This document shows, one piece after another, positions 16,191 to 24,548 of a stretch of 64,000 nucleotides of DNA. A program made the translations under genes and the position numbers. The stretch is from NCBI GenBank assembly GCA_910578735.1, contig CAJTSQ010000012.1, positions 1 through 64,000 of the forward strand. The letters run 5' to 3'. Numbering within the stretch: the stretch's first letter is position 1; every line of letters starts with the position of its first letter. Source of the DNA: an uncultured Oscillospiraceae bacterium (lineage in GTDB: Bacteria > Bacillota > Clostridia > Oscillospirales > Oscillospiraceae). A model generated the notes under the pieces. That model was given only the letters and a program-made list of their open reading frames with translations. It was not told where the DNA came from and did not search any database.

Positions 16191-16613
16191 ATGGAGCACA
16201 CCGTGCGATACAGCAAAAAGCGGGAGGCAATCCTGTCCGCCATCCAGGGGACAAGCTGTCATCCCTCTGCAGACTGGGTCTACCGGCAGCTCAAGCCCTC
16301 CCATCCCGACCTGAGCCTGGGGACGGTCTACCGCAATCTGGCTTTTTTTCAGGCACAGGGCCTGATTCAAAGCGTTGGCGTAGTCCAGGGCCAGGAGCGG
16401 TTTGATGGGATCGTCACGCCCCACAGTCACTTCATTTGCGATTGCTGCGGTTCCGTTTTAGACCTGCCCGACGTACAGCCGGGCCAGGAGCTGGAGCGGG
16501 CTGTCAGCCAGCAATACGGGCTTGCGGTGAAACGCCACGAGCTCACATTCCACGGCTTATGTCCCAGCTGTATGCATCAGAATCAAAATTTTAAGGAGGA
16601 ACCACTATCATGA
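16191..16613 (+). CDS. Fur-family regulator, PerR-like
   Basis: The 140-aa protein has the winged-helix Fur fold: HPSADWVYRQL and LSLGTVYRNLAFF form the DNA-binding part. The regulatory metal site is suggested by RFDG...PHSHFICD and LDLPD. The structural zinc site has CDCCG (about 82-86) and CPSC near the C-terminus. The spacing of His and Asp is PerR-like, and the next gene encodes a rubrerythrin, so it is probably a peroxide sensor. The ATG at 16191 has AAGGGGG upstream. Its stop overlaps the rubrerythrin ATG (ATGA). Confidence 0.85.
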   Translation: MEHTVRYSKKREAILSAIQGTSCHPSADWVYRQLKPSHPDLSLGTVYRNLAFFQAQGLIQSVGVVQGQERFDGIVTPHSHFICDCCGSVLDLPDVQPGQELERAVSQQYGLAVKRHELTFHGLCPSCMHQNQNFKEEPLS

Positions 16614-17152
16614 AAAAGTTTGTTTGCAGCGTCTGCGGTTATGTCCACGAGGGCGATGCCGCCCCCGCCGAGTGCCCCGTCTGCCACGCCTCTGCCGAGA
16701 AGTTTGTCGAGCAGAAGGGCGAGATGTCCTGGGCCGCCGAGCACATCGTGGGCGTGGCCCAGGGTGTTGACCCCGAGATCATCGAGGGTCTGCGCGCCAA
16801 CTTCCAGGGCGAGTGCACCGAGGTGGGTATGTATCTGGCCATGGCCCGTGTGGCCCATCGCGAGGGCTACCCCGAGATCGGCGAGTACTGGCGCCGGGCT
16901 GCCCTGGAGGAGGCCGAGCACGCCGCCAAGTTCGCCGAGCTGCTGGGCGAGGTGCTGACCGACTCCACCAAGAAGAACCTGGAGATGCGGGTAGAGGCCG
17001 AGAACGGCGCCACCGCCGGCAAGGTCGCCCTGGCCAAGAAGGCTAAGGAGCTGAATCTGGACGCCATCCACGACACCGTCCATGAGATGGCTCGGGACGA
17101 GGCCCGCCACGGCAAGGCCTTCAAGGGCCTGCTGGAGCGGTACTTCGGCTGA
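16610..17152 (+). CDS. Reverse rubrerythrin (N-terminal rubredoxin domain)
   Basis: The 180-aa protein is a peroxide-reducing non-haem iron enzyme. The rubredoxin-like Fe(Cys)4 domain comes first: CSVCGY and CPVCH within residues 4-27. A ferritin-like diiron domain follows, with GECTEVGMY, EEAEHAAKF, VEAENGAT and ARDEARHGKAF supplying the iron-binding Glu and His. This order is the reverse of classical rubrerythrin and matches the clostridial revRbr/NADH-peroxidase type. It overlaps the perR-like gene by 4 bases with AAGGAGG upstream. A classical rubrerythrin is encoded at 44675. Confidence 0.93.
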   Translation: MKKFVCSVCGYVHEGDAAPAECPVCHASAEKFVEQKGEMSWAAEHIVGVAQGVDPEIIEGLRANFQGECTEVGMYLAMARVAHREGYPEIGEYWRRAALEEAEHAAKFAELLGEVLTDSTKKNLEMRVEAENGATAGKVALAKKAKELNLDAIHDTVHEMARDEARHGKAFKGLLERYFG

Positions 17153-17186
17153 GCTGAAATTCAGTCACAGCAAGGAATTTGAACAA

Positions 17187-17227
17187 AAATAGCAAGCGCG
17201 GCTGATGAAAAGCCGCGCTTGCTATTT
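17187..17227. terminator. Bidirectional terminator after rubrerythrin
   Basis: A 17-bp perfect stem (17187-17203 with 17211-17227, loop GATGAAA) with A-rich and T-rich flanks serves both the rubrerythrin and the converging trkH gene. Confidence 0.9.
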
Positions 17228-17256
17228 GTTATCAAGAAAAAACCGCCGCTATGCTT

Positions 17257-18693
17257 TCAATTCCTTCTCCAGGTGGAGGGGCTGAAGAGCACCAGAATGG
17301 GGAAAATTTCCAGGCGCCCAATAATCATGCACAGGGACATAACTCCCTTGGACAGCCCGGAGAAGGCGGCGAAGTTGCCGCTGGGGCCGATGGCCTCCAG
17401 GCCGGGGCCCACGTTGCTGACGCAGGTGAGGGCGGCGCTGAAGGACACGGAGAAGGAGAAGCCGTCCAGCGAAATGATAAGAGCGGCGGAAAAGATGGTG
17501 GCCACATAGGCCCCCAGGAAGACCAGCAGGGTGTGTAGGGTGGCCTCGCTGACCAGTTTGCCGTCCAGCTTGACCACCTCCACCGACCGGGGGTGGGTAA
17601 TGCGGTGGATCTCCCGCCGGATGGCCCGGAGCAGGAGCAGGACCCGGGAGCATTTCATGCCGCCGCCGGTGGACCCGGCGCTGGCTCCGCAAAACATAAG
17701 CAAGACAATGATTAGCTGGGAGAATTGGGGCCAAAGGGCAAAGTCCGCCGTGCCGAAGCCCGTGGTGGAGATGATGGAGGCCACCTGAAACACGGTGTAG
17801 CGGAAGCTCTCCCACAGGCCGGTATATACCTCCAGATTGGACAGCGTGAGCACAGCGGTGGCCACAGCCACAACCGTGAGGAAGAAACGGAGCTCATCAC
17901 TGGACAGGGCCTCCCGCCACTTCCTGGTCAGGATCAGGAAGTAGACCGCAAAATTGATGGAGAATAACAGCATGAATACTGTGATAATCAGGTCCACCGC
18001 CACGCTGTCATAGGCCCCCACGCTGGCGTTCCGGTTGGAGAAGCCGCCGGTGCCCGCCGTGGAAAAGGCGTGAATAAAGGCGTCGTACAGGGGCATTCCC
18101 GCAATTTTCAGGCAGGCGGCCTCCAGCGCGGTGAGGACAAAGTACATGGTATATAAAATTTTAGAGGTCTGGGACTGCTTGGGCACCAGCTTGGAGAACA
18201 CCGGGCCCGGCGTCTCCGCCTGGGTGAGGTAGTGGGAGCGGATACCCAGCTTGGGCAGGATGGCGGTGGCCAGCACCAGCACCCCCATCCCCCCCAGCCA
18301 GTGGGTGAAGGCCCGCCAGAACAGGATACCCTTGGGCAGGGCCTCAATGTCGGTGAGGATGGTGGACCCGGTGGTGGTAAAGCCGGAGCAGGACTCAAAG
18401 ACAGCGTCCATGGGGGTGGCAAACCAGCCGGAGAGGAAGAAGGGCAGGGCCCCCACCAGCCCGGTAAAAATCCAGATCAGGGCCACCGCGGCAAAGCCCT
18501 CCCGGGTGAAAAACTGCTGCTTGGCGGGCAGGGCGGACAGCGCAAAGCCGCAGGCGGCAACCAGAGCGATGGAAAGCAGGAAGGGGGCGGGATTCTCCCG
18601 GTACAGCAGTGTCACGGCGAGGGGAATGACCAGGGCCGCCGCCTCCAGCAGCAGGACCCGTCCTACCAGCTTCAGGACAAGCTTTATATTCAT
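17257..18693 (-). CDS. trkH: TrkH/KtrB-type potassium uptake membrane subunit
   Basis: The 478-aa channel-like protein takes up K+. The four selectivity-filter loops are visible in order: FTTTGSTI (about 104), FSTAGTGGFSN (about 215), ISTTGFGTAD (about 316) and TCVSNVGPG (about 431). About ten membrane segments surround them. FWRAFTHWLGGMGVLVL is the conserved first-repeat helix. It is the partner of TrkA, whose gene overlaps its start by 4 bases (ATGA), so the two are translated together. Confidence 0.95.
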   Translation of the reverse strand: MNIKLVLKLVGRVLLLEAAALVIPLAVTLLYRENPAPFLLSIALVAACGFALSALPAKQQFFTREGFAAVALIWIFTGLVGALPFFLSGWFATPMDAVFESCSGFTTTGSTILTDIEALPKGILFWRAFTHWLGGMGVLVLATAILPKLGIRSHYLTQAETPGPVFSKLVPKQSQTSKILYTMYFVLTALEAACLKIAGMPLYDAFIHAFSTAGTGGFSNRNASVGAYDSVAVDLIITVFMLLFSINFAVYFLILTRKWREALSSDELRFFLTVVAVATAVLTLSNLEVYTGLWESFRYTVFQVASIISTTGFGTADFALWPQFSQLIIVLLMFCGASAGSTGGGMKCSRVLLLLRAIRREIHRITHPRSVEVVKLDGKLVSEATLHTLLVFLGAYVATIFSAALIISLDGFSFSVSFSAALTCVSNVGPGLEAIGPSGNFAAFSGLSKGVMSLCMIIGRLEIFPILVLFSPSTWRRN

Positions 18694-20078
18694 TTCGCGG
18701 CGCCTCCAGCGTTGGACTCAGAGGCGTAGATGTCGTTGAGATTCAGCACGCCGCCTCCCCGGGCAATGATAATAACCCGATCCCCCTCCTGAAGGAATGA
18801 GGAGCCCTCCGGAATGATGATGTCGTTTTTGCGGACAATGACTGCCAGCAGGACCCCCAGGCGCAGCTTCAGGTCCTTTAGAGGGACCCCCAGATTCCAA
18901 GTGCCCGGTCCCACAGTGAACTCCATGGCCTCCGCCCCGCCGTTAGCGATGCGGTGGAGGGAGTTCATCACGCTGCCCTGGGAGTTTTGCAGGCCCCGCA
19001 CCACACGGACGATGTGGGAGGCCGTGACCAGCTTGGGGGAGATAACGCTGTCCAGGCCCAGAGAGCGGACAATGCCGGCGTAGTTCTGCCGATTGCACTT
19101 GGTAATGACCTTGCCAAGTCCCTGCTGCATGGCATACAGGGAGATAATCAGGTTGTCCTCATCCCGGTCGGTGAGGGCGATGAAAGCATCGCTGGCGGTC
19201 AGGCTCTCCGACTCCAGAAGCTCCGAGTCGGTGCCGTCGCCGCAGATCACCGTGACTCGGGGAAAGCGCTCACTGAGCAGGCGGCAGCGCTCCTCACTGC
19301 GCTCCACAATTTTCAGGCGGATGCCCAGCCGGTCCAGGATGTTGGCCAGATAGACCGACACCTTGCCCCCTCCTACCAGAAAGACCTGCTTTACCTTGGG
19401 GGCGTACCGGCCCAGCTGGCGGAAGAACTGGTCCAAGCTGTCCGGTTGGCCGATCATATACAGCTTGTCCTCCGCCTGAGGGATGAAGGAGCCGTTGGGG
19501 ATGGACACTTCGCCGCCCCGATCCACCGCGCAGAACAGCAGGGACAGCTTTTTTACCCGGTCAGGCAGGGCAAAGAGGGGGTGGTTGATGAGAAAATCTC
19601 CCTCCTGAAGGCGGAACCCCATAAGCTCCACCCGGCCCCGGCAGAAGGTCTCGATGTTGGCGGCGGAGGGAAAGCGCAGCAGCCGGGAGATTTCCACCGC
19701 GGTGGTATTTTCCGGGTTGATGGCCATGTCGATTTTCAGATTCCGCCGCAGGTCGGCCACGCTGCTGGTGTACTCCTGGTTGCGGATGCGGGCGATGGTG
19801 TGCCCTGTGCCCAGGTCCTTGGCGGTGAGGCAGCACACCATATTCACCTCGTCGGAGTTGGTCGCGGCCACCAGCAGGTCGGCGCTGCCGGCCCCGGCCT
19901 CCCGAAGGGTGGCGGCGGAAACGCCGTTACCCTGTATAGCCATAATGTCCAGCTGGTCGCTGGCCCGCCGGAGGGCCTCCCCGTCGGTGTCCACAATGGT
20001 GACGTCATGTTCTTCTTTGACCAGCTGCTCGGCCAGGGTAAACCCCACCTTGCCGCTGCCCGCGATGATAATGTTCAT
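18690..20078 (-). CDS. trkA: TrkA/KtrA potassium-transport regulator with two RCK units
   Basis: The 462-aa cytosolic protein gates the TrkH channel in response to nucleotides. It has two RCK_N-RCK_C units: the first Rossmann motif is GSGKVGFTLAEQLV (about 6-19) ending in D for NAD(H), the second VGGGKVSVYLANIL (about 236-249). RCK_C parts follow each, ending FLQEGDRVIIIARG. The second Rossmann unit departs from GxGxxG (GGGKVS), so nucleotide binding there may be altered. It is transcribed first, upstream of trkH. Confidence 0.95.
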   Translation of the reverse strand: MNIIIAGSGKVGFTLAEQLVKEEHDVTIVDTDGEALRRASDQLDIMAIQGNGVSAATLREAGAGSADLLVAATNSDEVNMVCCLTAKDLGTGHTIARIRNQEYTSSVADLRRNLKIDMAINPENTTAVEISRLLRFPSAANIETFCRGRVELMGFRLQEGDFLINHPLFALPDRVKKLSLLFCAVDRGGEVSIPNGSFIPQAEDKLYMIGQPDSLDQFFRQLGRYAPKVKQVFLVGGGKVSVYLANILDRLGIRLKIVERSEERCRLLSERFPRVTVICGDGTDSELLESESLTASDAFIALTDRDEDNLIISLYAMQQGLGKVITKCNRQNYAGIVRSLGLDSVISPKLVTASHIVRVVRGLQNSQGSVMNSLHRIANGGAEAMEFTVGPGTWNLGVPLKDLKLRLGVLLAVIVRKNDIIIPEGSSFLQEGDRVIIIARGGGVLNLNDIYASESNAGGAAK

Positions 20079-20112
20079 GGTGATATAATCCTTTCCAATA
20101 GCGTGAGCAACA

Positions 20113-20134
20113 GGGGCCGCCCAGGGGCGGCCCC
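20113..20134. terminator. GC-rich hairpin between the 235-aa gene and trkA
   Basis: GGGGCCGCCC (20113-20122) pairs with GGGCGGCCCC (20125-20134). It may attenuate read-through, or be a minimal member of the GC-rich palindromic repeat family. Confidence 0.55.
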
Positions 20135-20147
20135 GCAGGCAAACGAT

Positions 20148-20855
20148 TTAGATGGTCCACTCCCCGTGGACGATTCCCACCAGGCACCACCGCTCCTCCC
20201 AGGCCTGGAACACCAGCTTGAGGGAGGACCAGTCCAGCCCGTCGTTCACCGGGTCAGCGCTGGGGATGGTAAAGTCCACAAAGCGGCAGCCGGGGTAGGC
20301 CTCCGGCAGGTTCTCCAGCGCGTTGCCTCCGGTCATAATGCGGTCCACCCCGATCTCCTGAGCCTGGGTGTAGTCGCTGCCATAGACATACCGGGCAAAA
20401 TACTGGACCATGGTCATCTGGATGGGGTCGCCCCGGCCGTCCTCAAAGCCCCAGGTGTAGACCGTCTGGTCCTGAGCCATGCCATTGATCTGGTCGGCCG
20501 TGAAGGTGAGGTCGGACTCCGGGTCCACCGTGGAGTAGGGGGTAAAGGTGACCCCCTGTTCGGGGTGGACATAGGCGGACAGGGTGGTCCAGTCCTGCTG
20601 CTGAAGGCAACGGTTAACGGCGCAGGCGGTGCCCAGCAGGGGGAAATTGTCCTCCACGTCCAGGGGGGCGGCGGCGGAGGAGGTGCTCCCGCTGCTCTCC
20701 GACGGCAGGAGATTGGACGGCGCAGTGAGATTGCCGGGCGTGCTGCCAAGGGTGGGAGGAATGCTGTCTTCCCGCAGGTCGATGGGCAGCAGAATACCGG
20801 TCAGCAATCCAATAATCAGACACAGTACGCAGGGGAAAATTAAAAAGCGTTTCAA
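20148..20855 (-). CDS. Membrane-anchored extracytoplasmic protein of unknown function
   Basis: The 235-aa protein starts with a single hydrophobic helix (residues 3-21), then a Ser/Pro/Ala-rich linker and a globular domain from about residue 75. That domain contains YVHPEQGVTFTPYSTVD, TYTWGFEDGRGD-like and CRFVDFTIP segments that recur in secreted clostridial proteins, but I recognise no function. A TTG start is chosen because AAAGGAGG lies 9 bases upstream and the hydrophobic segment begins right after. A strong promoter precedes it, and trkA follows in the same direction past a hairpin. Confidence 0.75.
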   Translation of the reverse strand: MKRFLIFPCVLCLIIGLLTGILLPIDLREDSIPPTLGSTPGNLTAPSNLLPSESSGSTSSAAAPLDVEDNFPLLGTACAVNRCLQQQDWTTLSAYVHPEQGVTFTPYSTVDPESDLTFTADQINGMAQDQTVYTWGFEDGRGDPIQMTMVQYFARYVYGSDYTQAQEIGVDRIMTGGNALENLPEAYPGCRFVDFTIPSADPVNDGLDWSSLKLVFQAWEERWCLVGIVHGEWTI

Positions 20856-20912
20856 AGGGCAGGGCCTCCTTTCGGGGCTCAAAACAGAGTTAACTCCATT
20901 CTTTACCCCTAT

Positions 20913-20941
20913 ATTATAGGACGAAACCGCGCTAAGGTCAA
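20913..20941 (-). promoter_or_regulatory. Strong sigma-A promoter of the 235-aa gene (and perhaps trkAH)
   Basis: On the minus strand TTGACC (20936-20941) and TATAAT (20913-20918) are spaced by 17 bases. Confidence 0.8.
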
Positions 20942-20961
20942 GACATAATACAAAAACAGCC

Positions 20962-20990
20962 TTGAAAGCAGGGGGCAATTATGGTAAAAT
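20962..20990 (+). promoter_or_regulatory. Promoter of uridine phosphorylase
   Basis: TTGAAA (20962-20967) and TAAAAT (20985-20990) with a 17-base spacer lie 33 bases before the ATG; CGGAGGGA is the ribosome binding site. Confidence 0.7.
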
Positions 20991-21023
20991 AGCACAGAAA
21001 TCAATGCGTCGGAGGGATCACTT

Positions 21024-21815
21024 ATGAATGAACAGACAAGACAGCGACAATTTCACATCCAGTGTGTCCAGGGAGAGGCAGGCGGATACTGCATCCTTCC
21101 CGGCGATCCGGGCCGGTGCGAGGCCATCGCCCGGCACTTTGACAGCCCGGTCCACGTGCGTACCAACCGGGAGTATGTCACCTATACCGGCACTCTGCTG
21201 GGGGAGCGGGTGAGCGTGGTATCCACCGGGATTGGGGGCCCCTCCGCCGCCATCGCCATGGAGGAGTTGGCCAACATCGGCGTCCACACCTTTATCCGGG
21301 TGGGCACCTGCGGGGGGATTGACCTGTCCGTCCAGAGCGGCGACGTGGTGGTGGCCACCGGGGCGGTGCGCATGGAGGGCACCAGCCGGGAGTACGCCCC
21401 CATCGAGTGGCCCGCTGTCCCTGACTTCACGGTGACCTCCGCCCTGGTGGAAGCCTGTAAAAATCTGGGCTACCCCTGGCACGCCGGGGTGGTCCAGTGC
21501 AAGGACTCCTTCTACGGCCAGCACTCCCCGGCCCGGATGCCGGTGAGCTATGAGCTGGAGCAGAAGTGGGAGGCCTGGAAGCGCCTGGGGGTGCTGGCCT
21601 CCGAGATGGAGTCCGCCGCCCTTTTCGCCGTGGCCACCGCCCGCCGGGTGCGGTGCGGGTCGGTGTTCCACGTCATCTGGAACCAGGAGCGGGAGAAGGC
21701 CGGTTTGGACCAGAAGGAGAGCCACAACACCGAGGCGGCCATCACCGCCGGGGTGGAGGCGCTGAAAATTCTGATCGAACAGGACAGATATAAAAACGGA
21801 TGTACTACTTTTTAG
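21024..21815 (+). CDS. udp: Uridine phosphorylase
   Basis: The 263-aa enzyme splits uridine with phosphate into uracil and ribose-1-phosphate. The phosphate-binding LPGDPGRCEAIARHF motif is at residues 24-38, and VSTGIGGPSAAIAMEEL and RVGTCGGI at about 66-98. The nucleoside-binding EMESAALFAVA lies at about 193. It belongs to the PNP/UDP family 1; the close match to Udp rather than DeoD is judged from the GDPxR region and overall length. The next gene overlaps its end by 16 bases. Confidence 0.9.
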   Translation: MNEQTRQRQFHIQCVQGEAGGYCILPGDPGRCEAIARHFDSPVHVRTNREYVTYTGTLLGERVSVVSTGIGGPSAAIAMEELANIGVHTFIRVGTCGGIDLSVQSGDVVVATGAVRMEGTSREYAPIEWPAVPDFTVTSALVEACKNLGYPWHAGVVQCKDSFYGQHSPARMPVSYELEQKWEAWKRLGVLASEMESAALFAVATARRVRCGSVFHVIWNQEREKAGLDQKESHNTEAAITAGVEALKILIEQDRYKNGCTTF

Positions 21816-22264
21816 AATACTTAGCTGGACTCCCTCTGTTGGCCCGCTGCGGGGAGCCCAGTCAGGACTACCGGGTGGAGCCCTCCCTGTTTCAGGCCTG
21901 GGACAACTGGAACGGAGAGATGATGGCAGTGTGGGAGCCGGAGACCTGCCGCCTGGAGGAGCTGGCCCAGGAGTGCCTGGGGGACGATGAGATCGACCGC
22001 GTGTTTGAGGCCGTCTCCGCCTCTGTAGGGGACAGGCTGTGGCAGAGCTGGTGCGCCTTCGTCCAGCGGATGTCGCTGGAGGAGGAGAGCGGCCTGGAGC
22101 GGGAGTGGATGGATTTTGTGAAACGGGACCTGTCCTGGGCCTGTGTGGAGCACCTGATGGGGTTAGACGGCTTTTTCACCGCTGTATTGCGGGTCTATGA
22201 GCAGGGGCGCCTGCCCTGCGCTTGGGAGGGGGCCTACCCGGAGGGGCGGTTTGTAGTGCTGTAG
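21800..22264 (+). CDS. Conserved acidic protein of unknown function ending in a repeat
   Basis: The 154-aa protein is acidic, Trp-rich and probably helical, without a signal peptide or recognised motif. It overlaps the udp end by 16 bases, so it is translationally coupled. Its stop codon TAG lies inside the first bases (GTAGGGG) of a palindromic repeat, which suggests the element landed at or trimmed its 3' end. No function is assigned. Confidence 0.6.
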   Translation: MYYFLEYLAGLPLLARCGEPSQDYRVEPSLFQAWDNWNGEMMAVWEPETCRLEELAQECLGDDEIDRVFEAVSASVGDRLWQSWCAFVQRMSLEEESGLEREWMDFVKRDLSWACVEHLMGLDGFFTAVLRVYEQGRLPCAWEGAYPEGRFVVL

Positions 22265-22337
22265 GGGCGGCCTGTGGCCGCCCGCAGAGAGGGATACTTT
22301 TGTCAATTAGAAACGAGCGGCCATAGGCCGCCCCTAC
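22261..22337. repeat. GC-rich GTAGGGG...CCCCTAC palindromic repeat
   Basis: The 77-base element begins GTAGGGGCGGCC and ends GGCCGCCCCTAC, each side with a small hairpin (GGCCTGTGGCC; GGCCATAGGCC) and an AT-rich middle. It provides the stop codon of the upstream gene. Confidence 0.78.
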
Positions 22338-22412
22338 ATAAAATCTGCGGAAAGGACACTTCTGGCCGTTTTCGTATGTGGGAAAACCCGCTAAGAATTT
22401 TGTCAAAAATCA

Positions 22413-22441
22413 TTGACATTTTGGAGATAACCCGCTATAGT
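22413..22441 (+). promoter_or_regulatory. Promoter of the polyamine transporter operon
   Basis: TTGACA (22413-22418) and TATAGT (22436-22441), spacing 17, precede a leader of about 115 bases. The leader holds a GC-rich inverted stretch (about 22465-22510). I could not match it to a known riboswitch. Confidence 0.75.
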
Positions 22442-22561
22442 GTATCTCGCTATCCGTGAAAGCCGGTCAACGCGCCCGACGTCCCCCCTGGACGGCGGGC
22501 CCGCCCGGTGAATAAATCGAGGGAGCTGACAAAGAAAACAATCAGAAATGGGGGAGGATAC

Positions 22562-23722
22562 ATGTCCAAGGAGTTGATCCGCCTGACCGACTGCGTTATG
22601 GCGTTCGACGAGGATATCGTACTCGACAAAATCAATTTAAGCATCAAGGATAAGGAATTCCTCACGCTGCTCGGACCCAGTGGGTGCGGCAAGACCACCA
22701 CGCTCAGAATCATCGGTGGTTTTCAGACGCCCACCTCTGGAGATGTTTTGTTCGACGGGGTGAGGATTAATGCTGTCCCGCCCCACAAACGGACCATCAA
22801 CACGGTGTTCCAGAAATACGCCCTGTTCCCGCACCTGAACGTGTATGAGAACATCGCCTTCGGCCTGCGCATCCCCAAGGCGGACGCAAAGGGGGGCAAG
22901 GTGAAGCTGTCCGAGGAGGAGATCGACCGGCGGGTGACGGAAATGCTGGAGGTGGTCAACCTGCGGGGCTTTGAGAGACGGCGGACCACCCAGCTGTCCG
23001 GCGGCCAGCAGCAGCGGGTGGCCATCGCCCGGGCGCTGGTGAACCGGCCCAAGGTGCTGCTGCTGGACGAGCCCCTGGGAGCGCTGGACCTGAAACTGCG
23101 CAAGGACATGCAGAACGAGCTCAAGCGCATCCAGAAGGCCATGGAGATCACCTTCGTCTATGTCACCCACGACCAGGAGGAGGCCCTGGCCATGTCCGAC
23201 ACGGTGGTGGTGATGGATTCCGGCCGCATCCAGCAGATCGGCTCCCCCGAGGACATCTACAACGAGCCCCGCAACGCCTTCGTGGCCGACTTCATCGGGG
23301 AGTCCAACATCATCGACGGCATCATGCGCGCCGACGGGGTGGTGGAGATCTTCAACCGGAGGTTCCAGTGTCTGGACGGCGGCTTTGAAAAGGACGAGGC
23401 GGTGGACGTGGTCATCCGTCCTGAGGACGTGGACATTGTCCCTGAGGACCAGGGCCAGCTGAAGGGCACCGTCACCTCCGTCACCTTCAAGGGGATGCAG
23501 TATGATATTATCGTGGACTTCTATGGCTTCAAGTGGCTGATCCAGACCACCGACCTGTCCCCTGTGGGCAGCCGCATCGGCATCAAGATCGACCCTGACG
23601 GTATCCATGTGATGAAGAAGAGCGAGTACTCCGGCATGTTCGGCGATTACTCCTCCTACTCCGAGGAGTACGAGGAAATCAGCGGCGCCGGCCAGGAGGA
23701 GGAGAGCGGGGATGAAGAATAA
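22562..23722 (+). CDS. potA: Spermidine/putrescine ABC transporter ATP-binding protein
   Basis: The 386-aa ATPase powers polyamine import. Walker A is GPSGCGKTT (about 39-47), the signature LSGGQQQR (about 148) and Walker B VLLLDEP. H-loop YVTHDQEEA follows. After residue 235 comes a TOBE-type regulatory domain typical of PotA. The C-terminus is unusually acidic (many Glu/Asp/Ser, last 30 residues). The ATG at 22562 has GGGGGAGG upstream; an in-frame ATG 18 codons earlier lacks a site. It overlaps potB by 11 bases. Confidence 0.93.
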   Translation: MSKELIRLTDCVMAFDEDIVLDKINLSIKDKEFLTLLGPSGCGKTTTLRIIGGFQTPTSGDVLFDGVRINAVPPHKRTINTVFQKYALFPHLNVYENIAFGLRIPKADAKGGKVKLSEEEIDRRVTEMLEVVNLRGFERRRTTQLSGGQQQRVAIARALVNRPKVLLLDEPLGALDLKLRKDMQNELKRIQKAMEITFVYVTHDQEEALAMSDTVVVMDSGRIQQIGSPEDIYNEPRNAFVADFIGESNIIDGIMRADGVVEIFNRRFQCLDGGFEKDEAVDVVIRPEDVDIVPEDQGQLKGTVTSVTFKGMQYDIIVDFYGFKWLIQTTDLSPVGSRIGIKIDPDGIHVMKKSEYSGMFGDYSSYSEEYEEISGAGQEEESGDEE

Positions 23723-24548
23723 GCTCTCCTGGTTCGCCGTCCCCTATGTGGTGTGGATGGCGCTGATGGTGGTTATCCCCATCCTGATTATGGTGGTCTA
23801 CGCCTTTACCACGGCGGAGTTCCAGGGGACGCTGGAAAATTTCTCCGAGATGGGGACCTACACCTCCGTCTTCCTCCGCTCCTTCCGCCTGGCTATTGTC
23901 GCTACCCTGGTGTGCCTGCTTATCGGCTACCCGGTGTCCTACTGGATGGCCCACGAGGGCCCCGGCTTCCAGCGGGTGGCCATGGCCCTGATTATGCTGC
24001 CTATGTGGATGAATTTCCTCCTGCGGACCTACTCCTGGATGTCCATCCTGGAGAACAACGGACTGCTCAATCAGTTCTTCAAAGCCATTGGCCTGCTGAA
24101 GGTGATGGGGGTGGACCATATCCCCATGATCGGCACCTCCGGGGCGGTGGTGCTGGGTATGGTGTACAACTACCTGCCCTTCATGATCCTGCCCATCTAC
24201 TCGGTGATTGTCAAGCTGGACGGCAGCCTGCTGGAGGCCGCCCGGGACCTGGGGGCCAACTCCGCCGGAGTCTTCCGGAAGGTGATCCTGCCCCTCTCCC
24301 TGCCCGGGGTGCTGTCCGGGGTGACCATGGTGTTTGTCCCCTCGGTGTCCACCTTTGCCATCTCCCGGCTGCTGGGGGGAGGCACTCAGATCATGCTGGG
24401 CGACCTGATTGAACAGCAATTCCTGGGCGGAGCCTACGACCCCCACCTGGGGGCGGCCATCTCCATGGTGATGATGGTCATCGTGGTGGTGTGCATGTTT
24501 GTGATGAACCGCTTCGGCGAGGGTGAAGAGGAGGCGGTGATGCTGTGA
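23712..24548 (+). CDS. potB: Polyamine ABC transporter permease PotB
   Basis: The 278-aa inner-membrane protein has about six membrane segments. The EAA loop that docks on the ATPase reads LLEAARDLGANSAGVFRKVILPLSLPG (from about residue 173). Like PotB it begins with a hydrophobic segment shortly after a short cytosolic tail. It overlaps potA by 11 bases and its stop overlaps the start of the next gene (GTGA), so the operon is tightly coupled. Confidence 0.92.
   Translation: MKNKLSWFAVPYVVWMALMVVIPILIMVVYAFTTAEFQGTLENFSEMGTYTSVFLRSFRLAIVATLVCLLIGYPVSYWMAHEGPGFQRVAMALIMLPMWMNFLLRTYSWMSILENNGLLNQFFKAIGLLKVMGVDHIPMIGTSGAVVLGMVYNYLPFMILPIYSVIVKLDGSLLEAARDLGANSAGVFRKVILPLSLPGVLSGVTMVFVPSVSTFAISRLLGGGTQIMLGDLIEQQFLGGAYDPHLGAAISMVMMVIVVVCMFVMNRFGEGEEEAVML

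Noticed and set aside
18954..20843. 629-codon plus-strand open frame opposite trkA and the 235-aa gene
   Set aside because: Antisense shadow spanning two genes with clear starts, motifs and a promoter on the minus strand.
22442..22561. Riboswitch in the leader of the polyamine operon
   Set aside because: The leader is GC-rich and could fold, but I could not match the conserved core of guanidine, PRPP or other known classes.
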